Shown here: piece after piece, positions 53,352 to 61,677 of the stretch
How the letters are laid out: each line of letters starts with the position of its first letter
How positions within the stretch are numbered: position 1 is the first letter of the stretch
From: Embleya scabrispora
GTDB lineage: Bacteria > Actinomycetota > Actinomycetes > Streptomycetales > Streptomycetaceae
NCBI RefSeq assembly: GCF_002024165.1
Contig: NZ_MWQN01000004.1
Coordinates: forward strand, 909,162-973,161
Direction of reading: 5' to 3'
DNA length: 64,000 nucleotides
Made by a program: the position numbers and the translations under genes
The notes under the pieces: generated by a model
Databases searched by the model: none
What the model was told of the DNA's origin: nothing
The model's input: the letters and a program-made list of their open reading frames with translations, nothing else

Positions 53352-54419
53352 ATGACCACGATTTTGATCATCGGCGTGGGGGACATGGGCGAGCGGGTCG
53401 CCGACGGCTTGGCCGCCGGCGGTCCCGGACGGCGCCTGGTATTGGCCGGCCGCTCGACCGAGGGCGACGCGGTGGCTGCGACGGTGGCCAGTTCCCGTGA
53501 CTGCCTCGTCGAGGCGGTCCGGCTCGACGCGTCCCGGTCGGAGGAGGTGGCCGGACTGATCGACAAGCTCCGCCCCGACCTGATCGTGCACTGCGCGTCG
53601 CTGCGCAGCCCCTGGGCGCTCGCCGGCCGTACCGATCCCGCCGCCGAGGCGGTCGTCGCCGCCGGCCTCGGCCTGCGGCTGCCGTACCAGCTGCCGCTGA
53701 TCCTGTCCGTCATGCGGGCCACCCGTGCCGCCGGGTACACCGGCCCCGTGGCGAACCTGTCCTTCCCGGACGTGACCGGGCCGGTGCTGGCCCGCCTGGG
53801 CCTGGCCCCCACCGTCGGGCTGGGCAACGCCGCGATGGTCCACCTGCGGGTGCGGGCCGCGCTGCGCGCCGCGAACCCCGATCGGCCGCTGCCGCTGATC
53901 CGCGTCCTCGCCCATCACGCGCAGGTGATCGGCGTCATGGCGGCGCGGCGGCCCGCCGACCCGGACCTGGCCTGCCGGGTGCATCTGGGCGAGGACGGCC
54001 TGCGCGACGACGCACTGGCCTACCAGGCGCCGCCGCTCGCGCCCGGCCTGCGCCACAACGCGGTCACCGGCGCCGCCGTACTCCCGGTCCTGGAGGCGCT
54101 GTTGCCGGGCGCCCGCGCGCTGCGCCACTCCACCGCCGCGCCGGCGGGCCGGCCGGGCGGATACCCGGTCCGGATCGTCGACGGCGTCGTGTCCCTGGAC
54201 CTGCCGCCGGGCCTGGCCGAGGCCGACGCGATCGCCTTCAACGAACGCCTCGCCGCCGGCGACGGCATCGACCGGATCGACGCCGACGGCACGGTCCGGC
54301 TCACCGCCGCCGCACACCGCGCGGTCGCGGGCATCGCGCCGGACCTGGCCGAACCGATCGCCGTCGACGAGATCCCGGCCCGTGCGGCCCGGCTGGACGC
54401 GGTCCTGGCCGGGGCCTGA
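53352..54419 (+). CDS. saccharopine-dehydrogenase-like NAD(P)-binding protein
   Basis: A protein of 355 aa. TTILIIGVGDMGERVADGLA is a Rossmann dinucleotide-binding loop, followed by LVLAGRSTEGDAVAATVA and KLRPDLIVHCASLRSPWAL, the pattern of saccharopine-dehydrogenase-like oxidoreductases. The C-terminal half lacks a recognised catalytic signature. It is divergent from the P450 and convergent with tryptophan 2,3-dioxygenase, 15 bases apart. A part in a small modification pathway is possible but unproven. Confidence 0.72.
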   Translation: MTTILIIGVGDMGERVADGLAAGGPGRRLVLAGRSTEGDAVAATVASSRDCLVEAVRLDASRSEEVAGLIDKLRPDLIVHCASLRSPWALAGRTDPAAEAVVAAGLGLRLPYQLPLILSVMRATRAAGYTGPVANLSFPDVTGPVLARLGLAPTVGLGNAAMVHLRVRAALRAANPDRPLPLIRVLAHHAQVIGVMAARRPADPDLACRVHLGEDGLRDDALAYQAPPLAPGLRHNAVTGAAVLPVLEALLPGARALRHSTAAPAGRPGGYPVRIVDGVVSLDLPPGLAEADAIAFNERLAAGDGIDRIDADGTVRLTAAAHRAVAGIAPDLAEPIAVDEIPARAARLDAVLAGA

Positions 54420-54434
54420 TCGCGGTTCGCCTCA

Positions 54435-55256
54435 TCAGGCCTTCGACCTGACCTCCCACAGGTCCGGGAAGACCGGGTTGAACAGGGTGGAGCGCAGATA
54501 GGCCGCGCCGGACGAGCCGCCCGTGCCGAGCTTGGCGCCGATGGTGCGCTCGACCATCTTCATGTGCCGGTAGCGCCACTCCTGAAGGCCCTCGTCGATG
54601 TCGACGAGGGCCTCGCAGACCTGCGCGGCGTGTCCGGTCTCGTCGCGGTAGACCGCCTCCAGGCTCGCCTGCACATCCGGGTCGGCCCGCCACGCGAGAC
54701 TCGGATCGCGGTCCAGGACCCGCGCGGGCACCGGGTAGCCGAGGGCGGCGAGGTGGCGCAGCAGCGAGTCGAACACGGACGGGCGGTGTGCGGCGGCCTT
54801 GAGCCGGTCGTCCCGGTCCAGGTCGTAACCGCCGAACTCGCGGCGCCCGAGCACCGCTTCGAGCTCGCGGAACTGGGCCGACTGAAACCCGCTGGAGGTG
54901 CCGAGCGCGTCCCGGAACGACGCGAACTGGCGGGGCGTCATGGTCTCCAGGATGTCGAGTTGGCCGACCACGGTCTTCAGGATCTTGGCCACCCGCCGCG
55001 CCGTATGCAGCGCGCCCGCGCTGTTCCCGGTCTCCAGGTGCCTCTGGAGCAGCGCCACCTCGTGCAGGATCTGCTTGAACCACAGCTCGTAGACCTGGTG
55101 GATGACGACGAACAACATCTCGTCGTGCGCGTCGGTGGCCGGCTGCTGGCAGGACAGCAGGGTGTCCAGCCGCAGATAGCTGCCGTACGTGATGTCTGCG
55201 GTGTCTGCGGTGTCCACCGTGTCTGCGGTGTCCGTGCTGTTCGGCGCGTCGCTCAT
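54435..55256 (-). CDS. kynA: tryptophan 2,3-dioxygenase
   Basis: A protein of 273 aa; ATG 55256 follows GGAGAGGA. It opens the indole ring of L-tryptophan to N-formylkynurenine using haem. The family signatures are visible: LLSCQQPATDAHDEMLFVVI, HQVYELWFKQILHEV, FRDALGTSSGFQSAQFRELE, and WRYRHMKMVERTIGAKLGTG, whose His is the haem ligand. An N-terminal stretch of TAD/TVD units is encoded by 9-bp repeats (about 55193-55235) and is not part of the catalytic fold. No other kynurenine-pathway gene is in the window. A symmetric site lies 130 bases upstream. Confidence 0.92.
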   Translation of the reverse strand: MSDAPNSTDTADTVDTADTADITYGSYLRLDTLLSCQQPATDAHDEMLFVVIHQVYELWFKQILHEVALLQRHLETGNSAGALHTARRVAKILKTVVGQLDILETMTPRQFASFRDALGTSSGFQSAQFRELEAVLGRREFGGYDLDRDDRLKAAAHRPSVFDSLLRHLAALGYPVPARVLDRDPSLAWRADPDVQASLEAVYRDETGHAAQVCEALVDIDEGLQEWRYRHMKMVERTIGAKLGTGGSSGAAYLRSTLFNPVFPDLWEVRSKA

Positions 55257-55385
55257 CGGCGCGTCCTCTCCTCGCGGGCTGTCAACCGTTCCGATGGGCT
55301 CGGAGACGACGGGCACCATCCTGTGCCGGTCGGGGCCTTTCAGGAATGGCCGACACACGGAAACGCGCGGGTCGGATGTCATGAT

Positions 55386-55399
55386 CACAACACGTTGTG
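55386..55399. promoter_or_regulatory. 14-bp palindrome upstream of kynA, candidate operator
   Basis: CACAAC-AC-GTTGTG is a perfect inverted repeat with 6-bp arms and a 2-base centre, in a short AT-richer patch (55381-55430) between kynA and the eCIS-core gene. It is about 130 bases from the kynA start. A regulator-binding role is inferred from symmetry and place. Confidence 0.45.
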
Positions 55400-55519
55400 C
55401 GGGGTCGTGCTTATGTTCGTAAACCCTGCCTGATGGGGCTGCGAAGCGGGCCGCGAGCCGGGGTGCGGAGGCGGCCCGAGCGCCGTCCCCGCACCCGCCG
55501 TGCTCGCGGTGTCAGGGCC

Positions 55520-57373
55520 TCATCGCACCAGCCGGACCACCCGCTCGTGGGTGTGCAGCAGCGCCTGGACGTTCTCCGGGAACCGGGCCGCCGCCACCGC
55601 GTGGGTGAGGGCCAGTACCCAGGCGTCGTTGCGCACCTTGCTCCCCCGGTCCGCCAGGCCCAGCTGCACGTTGGCGTACCGCAGGCCCTTGAGCACCTCG
55701 CGGATCTCGGCGTCCGCGTCGGCGGCGCCCGCGATGTTGCCGTACGCGTCCCAGATCGTGTTCGTCGCCACCGCGCCGTACAGCGTGTCGGCGATCGTGT
55801 TCCAGCGGGTGACCGGCCCGGTCACCCGCATGGTCAGCGGATTCGCGAAGCTGCGTACGCCCGGCGTGGCCGGCTGGTGGGTCGGCGCCGGGTGCGGCGC
55901 GGGCACGACCGGGATCGGCGCGGGGATCGGGATCATCGGCACGGTCGTCCACGCGGTGTGCCACGTGGTGCCGGGAGCGGCCGGGTCGGTCTGGTACATC
56001 TGGAAGTAGTAGCGCTCGTCCGGGCTCGGTATCGCGTCCTCGGCGTTGCGCGCGTAGTTCTCCAGGGTGATCACGTCCGACCCGTCCGCCGCGACCACGC
56101 CCGCCCAGTGGTCGCCCCAGGTGCGGCTGCTGAGCAGGACGGGGTTGACGCCCAGGGCGGTGGGTCGGTAGAAGTCCGTCTGGGTGGGGTAACTGCCCTG
56201 GGCCAGGCCCACGGTGGGGGCGGTGACGACCAGGCCGACGGTCAGGAACGCCTCGCCCACGGCCGGGGCGACGTGGTCGTTCAGGCCGAACGTACGCAGG
56301 TCGGCGGTGAACCCGGGGGTCGGCGCGTGCGCGGCCGCGCCGTACGCCGAGGCGATCGTGCGCGCGGTGTCGGCGACCGTCACCAGGCTGGTGTCGTCGA
56401 GCACGGGAGGCTGCGGCGGGGGCAACAGCGCCCGGGCGACGTGGTATTCGATCATGTGGTGCGGCGGTACGTGCGGGTCGTTCTCGAAGCGCGGCGCCGG
56501 AAACGGCGCGGCGATCACGTGGGACACCATCTCGTTGCACGGCTGATTGCACTGCATGGCCAGGCCGGTCACCCCCGAAACGTGGTTGCGCGGCAGCACC
56601 CGCAGCAGGGTGTTCGCGCCGATGGTGATCCGGCGCTGGTTGGGTCCGGGCGGGTCGGCCACCAGGCGGAATCGCGAATTGATCAGCGCCAGGCGGGCAT
56701 TGCTCGCGTCGACGATGGCCTGCGTGGCGTAGAAGCACTTGGGCTGGCGCAGTCCCAGGTCGCAGTGCTCGACCGCCATCCGCTGGTTGTCCGACACGCG
56801 CAGGGTCACCGCGGCCGGATCGGTCGCCTCCAGTCGCACCACCGGCGCGGCGCCGCCGGTCATGAACGACTGCCCTCCGGGCGCCTTGGCCTGCACGATG
56901 AACGAGTCCTGCGGCTGCACGGGCGCGTGGTGCGCGCCCCCGACGACCACGAACGGCGCCCCGCCGCCCGCGGCATGCGGTGTGTAGAACTGCGTGACGG
57001 CTCGGCCGCGCCCGGTGCCGGGTCGTGGCGCGCCCGGGATTCGCACCGGCAGGCCGAGGGCGATCCGCCGCCCGGCCGCGATCGCCTCGGCCTCCAGGGC
57101 CGCCGCCGGCCCGCCGGGCCGCACCCGGCCGTACCGCTGCTGCAACACGTGCGCCAACTCGTGCCCGATCAGCTCGCGCCCCCGGGCGCTGTACGGGTCG
57201 TAGTCGCCGGGCCCGAACGCGACGTCCGCGCCGTGCGCGCAGGCGGCTCGACGTGTCCCGAACCCGCCTTCGCCCAGTATCCCTTCGTGGATCCGCACCC
57301 CCGCGAATCCGGTGCCGAACAACTCCTCGAACCCGCCGCGCACGCCCGGCGCCATGCCATGCCCGCTGCTCAT
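55520..57373 (-). CDS. eCIS core (DUF4157) protein, candidate toxin/effector with papain-like C-terminal region
   Basis: A protein of 617 aa from ATG 57373. Residues about 10-80 form the DUF4157 core found in cargo of extracellular contractile injection systems: FGTGFAGVRIHEG, DVAFGPGDYDPYSARG and LIGHELAHVLQQRYG, with a HELAH metal-binding motif. Further on, CNEMVSHV (Cys279) and GDHWAGVVAADGSDVITLEN (His422) resemble the Cys-His arrangement of papain-like hydrolases or deamidases. No injection-system genes are in the window, so it would be an orphan cargo. The enzymatic reading is inference; the DUF4157 call is firm. Confidence 0.8.
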   Translation of the reverse strand: MSSGHGMAPGVRGGFEELFGTGFAGVRIHEGILGEGGFGTRRAACAHGADVAFGPGDYDPYSARGRELIGHELAHVLQQRYGRVRPGGPAAALEAEAIAAGRRIALGLPVRIPGAPRPGTGRGRAVTQFYTPHAAGGGAPFVVVGGAHHAPVQPQDSFIVQAKAPGGQSFMTGGAAPVVRLEATDPAAVTLRVSDNQRMAVEHCDLGLRQPKCFYATQAIVDASNARLALINSRFRLVADPPGPNQRRITIGANTLLRVLPRNHVSGVTGLAMQCNQPCNEMVSHVIAAPFPAPRFENDPHVPPHHMIEYHVARALLPPPQPPVLDDTSLVTVADTARTIASAYGAAAHAPTPGFTADLRTFGLNDHVAPAVGEAFLTVGLVVTAPTVGLAQGSYPTQTDFYRPTALGVNPVLLSSRTWGDHWAGVVAADGSDVITLENYARNAEDAIPSPDERYYFQMYQTDPAAPGTTWHTAWTTVPMIPIPAPIPVVPAPHPAPTHQPATPGVRSFANPLTMRVTGPVTRWNTIADTLYGAVATNTIWDAYGNIAGAADADAEIREVLKGLRYANVQLGLADRGSKVRNDAWVLALTHAVAAARFPENVQALLHTHERVVRLVR

Positions 57374-57531
57374 CCCAACCCCCCAGGTCGGTCCGATCCG
57401 ACAATGGCCCCGAAAGTAGGCGTTCCGGTACGGGCTCGGCGGCGTTTCGCGCACACCCGAGGGAACCTGCGGCGAGATCCGGCCACGATCGGCCGGGGCG
57501 GGAGGGGCGGGGTACGACGGGTGGGGCGGAC

Positions 57532-57858
57532 TCAGTCCTCCCAATCCCAGTCGAGCGACTCGCCGGTGAGGTCGTGGTGGACGCTCGCGATCTGCCCGAC
57601 GTGCACCCCGGGCAGTCCGGGCCGCCAGGCCGGGAATGTTTCGGGCTTCGCCCACAGGGAGCGGTAGTACGCCCGGCCCCGACTCACCACCCAGTGCGCG
57701 ACGTCCTCGGCGCCGTCCTCCGAGTCCGGCAGGTACGGGGTGAACGGATCGTCCGGCAACTCGACCACGGCGTCCAGGAATTCGCGGTGGAAGCGGACGA
57801 GGTCGGCCGGGTCCATGGCGAGCAGGGCGGCGTCCACGCCCCCGGGGTCCCGGCACAC
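57532..57858 (-). CDS. DUF4240-like protein, start uncertain or frame broken
   Basis: 108 aa if the GTG at 57858 is used. The sequence (LVRFHREFLDAVVELPDDPF, then VVSRGRAYYRSLWAKPETF) resembles DUF4240 proteins. Family-like sequence, LPDSFWERVEDV, continues in the same frame for at least 12 codons above the GTG, yet no start codon occurs before a stop at about 58052. A good ATG (about 57934) exists in another frame, and a C-rich run (about 57899-57915) lies between. A frameshift, a real break or a sequence error in that run would explain this. Confidence 0.6.
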   Translation of the reverse strand: MCRDPGGVDAALLAMDPADLVRFHREFLDAVVELPDDPFTPYLPDSEDGAEDVAHWVVSRGRAYYRSLWAKPETFPAWRPGLPGVHVGQIASVHHDLTGESLDWDWED

Positions 57859-58042
57859 GTCCTCGACGCGCTCCCAGAAGGAGTCCGGGAGGTGGTCGGG
57901 CGGGGGCGGGGGGCCGTACGGTTCACGCGGGGCATGCTGCCAGGCGGACGAGACGACCGGCGCGCGGGGGCCGGCCGAGGCGCCTCGTCGTGGTCGCGCG
58001 GGTATGGAAGACTGACCGGATTCGATCCCGGTCGCCCCGCGA

Positions 58043-58189
58043 TCAGCCCACGTACTCCTCGTAGTCGGTCACCCTGGTCTGCGCGTACTTCGGCAACTCG
58101 CCCACCACGCTCGCGAGTTCCCTGGCGCCGTCGGTCCGGTCGTCGATCGCTCGGCCGACGACACGACCGGAAGATCGCAAACCCCACAC
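58043..58189 (-). pseudogene. short coding-like remnant or very small gene
   Basis: A minus-strand frame of 48 codons from a GTG at 58189. Its last 35 codons have nearly all G or C at third positions and encode a plausible C-terminus: DGARELASVVGELPKYAQTR, ending in DYEEYVG. The frame is open above the GTG without a ribosome site and with weaker codon bias. It could be the tail of a decayed gene or a real small protein. I do not recognise it. Confidence 0.3.
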
Positions 58190-58315
58190 ACGCGGCCTAC
58201 CGACCCGCCCGTCCGCGAGACCGGCCCACCCGGCCCCGAACCGGGCATCGGGGCAGGGCGGATCGGCGGCGCGGATCGGGCGGGGCGGTACGGGGTGCCG
58301 GCGCGTGTCGCCGCC

Positions 58316-60766
58316 CTACTCGGTGCGCAGCGCCGTGGCCGTGCGGGTTCGGGCCGCCCAGGTCGCCGGGAGGAGGGCGCCGAGGGCCGCGATGGCGACG
58401 CCCGCCAGGCCCAGGAGGGTCAACTCGGGAAGGTCGTACACGTCGAGCACGCTCGGCGGCAGGTTCGTGCCGGCGGCGTGGCCCATCCTCGGCACCACGT
58501 AGCCGTGCAGCGCGTAGCCGACCGGGACTCCGATCAGGCCGCCGGCCACACCGATTCCGACCACCGAGGCGAGCACGAGGCCCACCGTCTGCCGCGGGGT
58601 CATCCCGAGCGCCTTGCAGACGCCGAGGTCGTGCACCCGCTCCCGGGTGTCGAGCACGACCGAGTTGAGCACACCCAGCCCCGCAACGGCGACCAGCATC
58701 AAGGTGAGCAGCGCGGCCATCGCGTCCAGGACCAGGATCAGGCCGTCCCGGCCCGAGGACGCGTCGCGGCCGAGCACCGCGCCGCCCAACGGCTCCACCA
58801 CCCGGGCGAGATCGGTGGCGTAGCGGTCGCGGGACACGCCGGGCTTGAGGCCGATCAGGTACACGTCGGGGCGGGCCGAGGCGAAGGAGGCCATGTCGGC
58901 GTGGATCCGGGTGCCGTCGTCCGAGGTGTCGAAGGCCTCGCCGACGATCCGCAGGCCCTGGGCGTCGCCCTGGTGGGTGACCCGGATCGTGTCGCCGATC
59001 CGGGTGCCGGTGCGGGCCAGGAACCGGGTGGGCACCACGACCTGCCCCGGGCCGTCGAGCCAGTGCCCGGCGATCATCGGGTAGCCGCCGGGCCGCGAGT
59101 CGCCCTGGTACAGCGCGGCCCGGACCGCGCCGGGGATGCCGGTGACGGTGACGTCGACGGATGCCATGCCGTAGCTCGTGGCGGTGCCGGGCGCGGCCAC
59201 CACCGCGTCCCGGATCCGCGCCGAGTCGGCGGGGGAAGGACCACCCCCGGCAGAGGCGTTGCCGCCGCCCGGCCCCGCGCCGCCGGCGGGGGCGTTGCCG
59301 CCCGCCGGGCCCGCGTTCACCCCCGGGCCCGCACCGCCCGCCGGCGCCCCGCCCGGTCCGCCCGCGCCGCCGGCGATCACCGTGACCGCCGCCCGGTTCT
59401 CCGGGTCCTGCGCGTCCCCGACCGCGTTCAGCGACGCGGTCAGGCCCACCGCGAACGTCGCCGCGACGGTGCCGAACACCACCGCGAGCACCATCGCGAG
59501 GCTCCGCACGGGGTGCGCGAACGGGCTCGCGAGACCGTACGTCAGCGCCCGGGGCAGCGGCAGCCGCCCGGTCACCCGGTACGCCCACCGTCCCCGCCCC
59601 GTACGCGGCGCCCGGCCGACCGCGATCGCCTCGATCGTACGCAGCCGACCCGCCCGCAGCGCCGGCACCAGCGCGGCGACCCCGACCACGACGAGCGCGC
59701 CGACCGCGACCAGCACGTCCACCCACCAGGCCACGGACAACGAGGTGTCGTCGTAGAGCTGTTCGGTGTCCGCCAGGAGCGGCAGCGCCATCAGGTTCCC
59801 GAGCACCACGCCGAGCCCGATGCCGACGGCGGCCGGCACCAACGCCTGGGCCACATAGGCGCGCACCACCTCGCGCGGGGTGAAGCCGATCGCCTTGAGG
59901 ATGCCGATCCGGCGCAACCCGGTGCCGACCGCGCCGCTGACCACGCTGCCGACGATGATCACCGACATGGCGATGCCGAGCACGCCGAACGCGGTCAGGA
60001 ACGGGATGGTCGGCGCGGCGTTGCCGTCGGCCGCGCGCTTGGTGTCCAGGTGGGATCGGGCGCCCAGGAACGCCCCCGCCGGCACCGCCGACTCGATCTC
60101 GGCCCGGCGCTCGGCGACCTTGCCGTCCGTCCCGGCGGCGGCGAAGCGATAGAGCATCTGCGACCCGGCCGGCTCGTTCGTGGACGCGAGCGCGGCGACC
60201 TGGTCCGGAGTGACCCAGGCACCGGCCGTGCGGCTCACCGATCGGGCGACGCCGACCACGGTCAGGATCGGCGCGCCGGGGGCGTCGGAGCCGGTCAGGG
60301 TGGAGCCGAGGGCCATGTCGGGGCCGGCGAACTCGGTGGACAGTACGATCTCGCCCGGTTTCTCCGCCCAGCGGCCCGAGGTGAGGTCGAGGTCGTCGAC
60401 GGCCGCGTGCGGGCCGGCGCGACCGGCGACGGTGAGCGCCGGGAAGTGCCCGCCGCGCCCGTCGGTGGGATGCATCGTCGCGGTCGGGTACGGTCCCGCG
60501 CTCACGGTGACGCCGGTCAGGTGCCCGGTGGCCGCCAGGTCCGCCGCGCCCACCCTGCCCGGGTCGAACTGGGCGCTCAGGTGCGCCCCGTGCTGGTGGG
60601 CGAAGGCGTGGTCGAAGGGCGCGTTCGCGGCGACCACGAGCGAGCCGGCGACCACCGCCGAGGCCACGGCCATCATCGTGGCCAACGCGATCACCACGGT
60701 CTGCACCCGCCGCCTGGACACCCCGGAGCGGACCACCCGGCCGAGCGCGCCGCCGAGCCCGATCAT
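58316..60766 (-). CDS. FtsX-like ABC transporter permease
   Basis: A protein of 816 aa from ATG 60766; a much longer frame runs upstream but belongs to the ATPase and beyond. Ten predicted helices in two FtsX-like sets: one N-terminal helix, an ectodomain, three helices (about residues 255-385), then the same again with VLDAMAALLTLMLVAVAGLG and LVLASVVGIGVAGGLIGVP near the end. The second ectodomain contains a Gly/Ala/Pro-rich insert (about residues 468-515). It overlaps its ATPase by 4 bases. This type exports peptides, lipids or antibiotics or signals across the membrane. Confidence 0.88.
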   Translation of the reverse strand: MIGLGGALGRVVRSGVSRRRVQTVVIALATMMAVASAVVAGSLVVAANAPFDHAFAHQHGAHLSAQFDPGRVGAADLAATGHLTGVTVSAGPYPTATMHPTDGRGGHFPALTVAGRAGPHAAVDDLDLTSGRWAEKPGEIVLSTEFAGPDMALGSTLTGSDAPGAPILTVVGVARSVSRTAGAWVTPDQVAALASTNEPAGSQMLYRFAAAGTDGKVAERRAEIESAVPAGAFLGARSHLDTKRAADGNAAPTIPFLTAFGVLGIAMSVIIVGSVVSGAVGTGLRRIGILKAIGFTPREVVRAYVAQALVPAAVGIGLGVVLGNLMALPLLADTEQLYDDTSLSVAWWVDVLVAVGALVVVGVAALVPALRAGRLRTIEAIAVGRAPRTGRGRWAYRVTGRLPLPRALTYGLASPFAHPVRSLAMVLAVVFGTVAATFAVGLTASLNAVGDAQDPENRAAVTVIAGGAGGPGGAPAGGAGPGVNAGPAGGNAPAGGAGPGGGNASAGGGPSPADSARIRDAVVAAPGTATSYGMASVDVTVTGIPGAVRAALYQGDSRPGGYPMIAGHWLDGPGQVVVPTRFLARTGTRIGDTIRVTHQGDAQGLRIVGEAFDTSDDGTRIHADMASFASARPDVYLIGLKPGVSRDRYATDLARVVEPLGGAVLGRDASSGRDGLILVLDAMAALLTLMLVAVAGLGVLNSVVLDTRERVHDLGVCKALGMTPRQTVGLVLASVVGIGVAGGLIGVPVGYALHGYVVPRMGHAAGTNLPPSVLDVYDLPELTLLGLAGVAIAALGALLPATWAARTRTATALRTE

Positions 60767-61455
60767 CGGATCGCCTCCGCGTGCGGGTCGAGCGCCAGGT
60801 GCCCGTCGACGAGGTGGATCGCCCGGCTCGCACACGCCCGGGCCAGCGCCGGATCGTGCGTGACGAGCACGATGGTCTGCCCGTCGCGGTGCAACTCGGT
60901 CAGCAACTCCCGCACGTCCGCGCCGGAGGCGCTGTCCAGCGCCCCGGTCGGCTCGTCGGCCAGCAGCAGTGCGGGCCGGTTGACCAGCGCCCTCGCCACC
61001 GCGACCCGCTGGCGCTCCCCGCCGGACAGTCGCCCCGGGTAGGCGCGGGCGTGCTTCGCGATGCCCAGCACCTCCATCAGCTCGTCGGCCCGCGCCGCCG
61101 TCTTGCGTCGGCCGGTTCCGGTCAACTGCGCCGGAAGCCGGATGTTGTCGCTCACCGTGAGGTCGTCGAGGAGGTTGAAGAACTGGAAGACCATGCCGAT
61201 GTGTTCGCGGCGGAAGCGGGCCAGCGCGTGCTCGCTCAGCCCGTCGATGCGCTGCCCGGCCACGGTCACCGTGCCCTGGCTCGGTCGGTCGAGGCCGGCG
61301 ATCAGGTTGAGCAGCGTGGACTTGCCGCTGCCGGAGGGACCGGTCACCGCCAGCGCCTCGCCGCGGGCCACGCCGAGGTCGAGCGGGCCGAGCGCGGGCG
61401 CTCCGCCGGCGTCGTAGCGCTTGGCCACACCCGCGAGTTCGATCACAGGGGTCAT
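60763..61455 (-). CDS. MacB/LolD-type ABC transporter ATPase
   Basis: A protein of 230 aa. Walker A TGPSGSGKSTLLNLIAGL, Q-loop MVFQFFNLL, signature LSGGERQRVAVARALV, Walker B LLLADEPTGALDS and the switch His in VLVTHDPALA are all in place. It energises the overlapping FtsX-like permease. The divergent sensor kinase gene starts 222 bases away; MacB-type transporters next to two-component systems often respond to cell-envelope-active compounds. Confidence 0.93.
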   Translation of the reverse strand: MTPVIELAGVAKRYDAGGAPALGPLDLGVARGEALAVTGPSGSGKSTLLNLIAGLDRPSQGTVTVAGQRIDGLSEHALARFRREHIGMVFQFFNLLDDLTVSDNIRLPAQLTGTGRRKTAARADELMEVLGIAKHARAYPGRLSGGERQRVAVARALVNRPALLLADEPTGALDSASGADVRELLTELHRDGQTIVLVTHDPALARACASRAIHLVDGHLALDPHAEAIR

Positions 61456-61677
61456 GGGAGTCGTCCGTCCTTGGCGTTGTGGGAGGGGCGTGTGTCTGCC
61501 GGCCCGGCGACGCTAGGGGCGCGGGTGCTCGCGGCGCGTCGGCCGCCGCGCCGACATCCGGCCCTTCCCGGGAAGGATCCGCGGGCGGGGTCATCCCTGC
61601 GACGTACGCCGCTCGGCCCGGGGCACCGGTCGTGCGGGGGGATGCGGCGGCCGGCGGGCAGGTCGCACAATGGGCCG

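Noticed and set aside
60767..61594. Minus-strand extension of the permease frame across the ATPase gene
   Set aside because: The ATPase frame carries all ABC motifs; the permease start at 60766 with a 4-base overlap is the normal arrangement.
60781..61677. Plus-strand extension that would make the sensor kinase about 300 residues longer
   Set aside because: It lies opposite the ABC ATPase gene, has no family resemblance, and the membrane region of the kinase begins only after the GTG at 61678.
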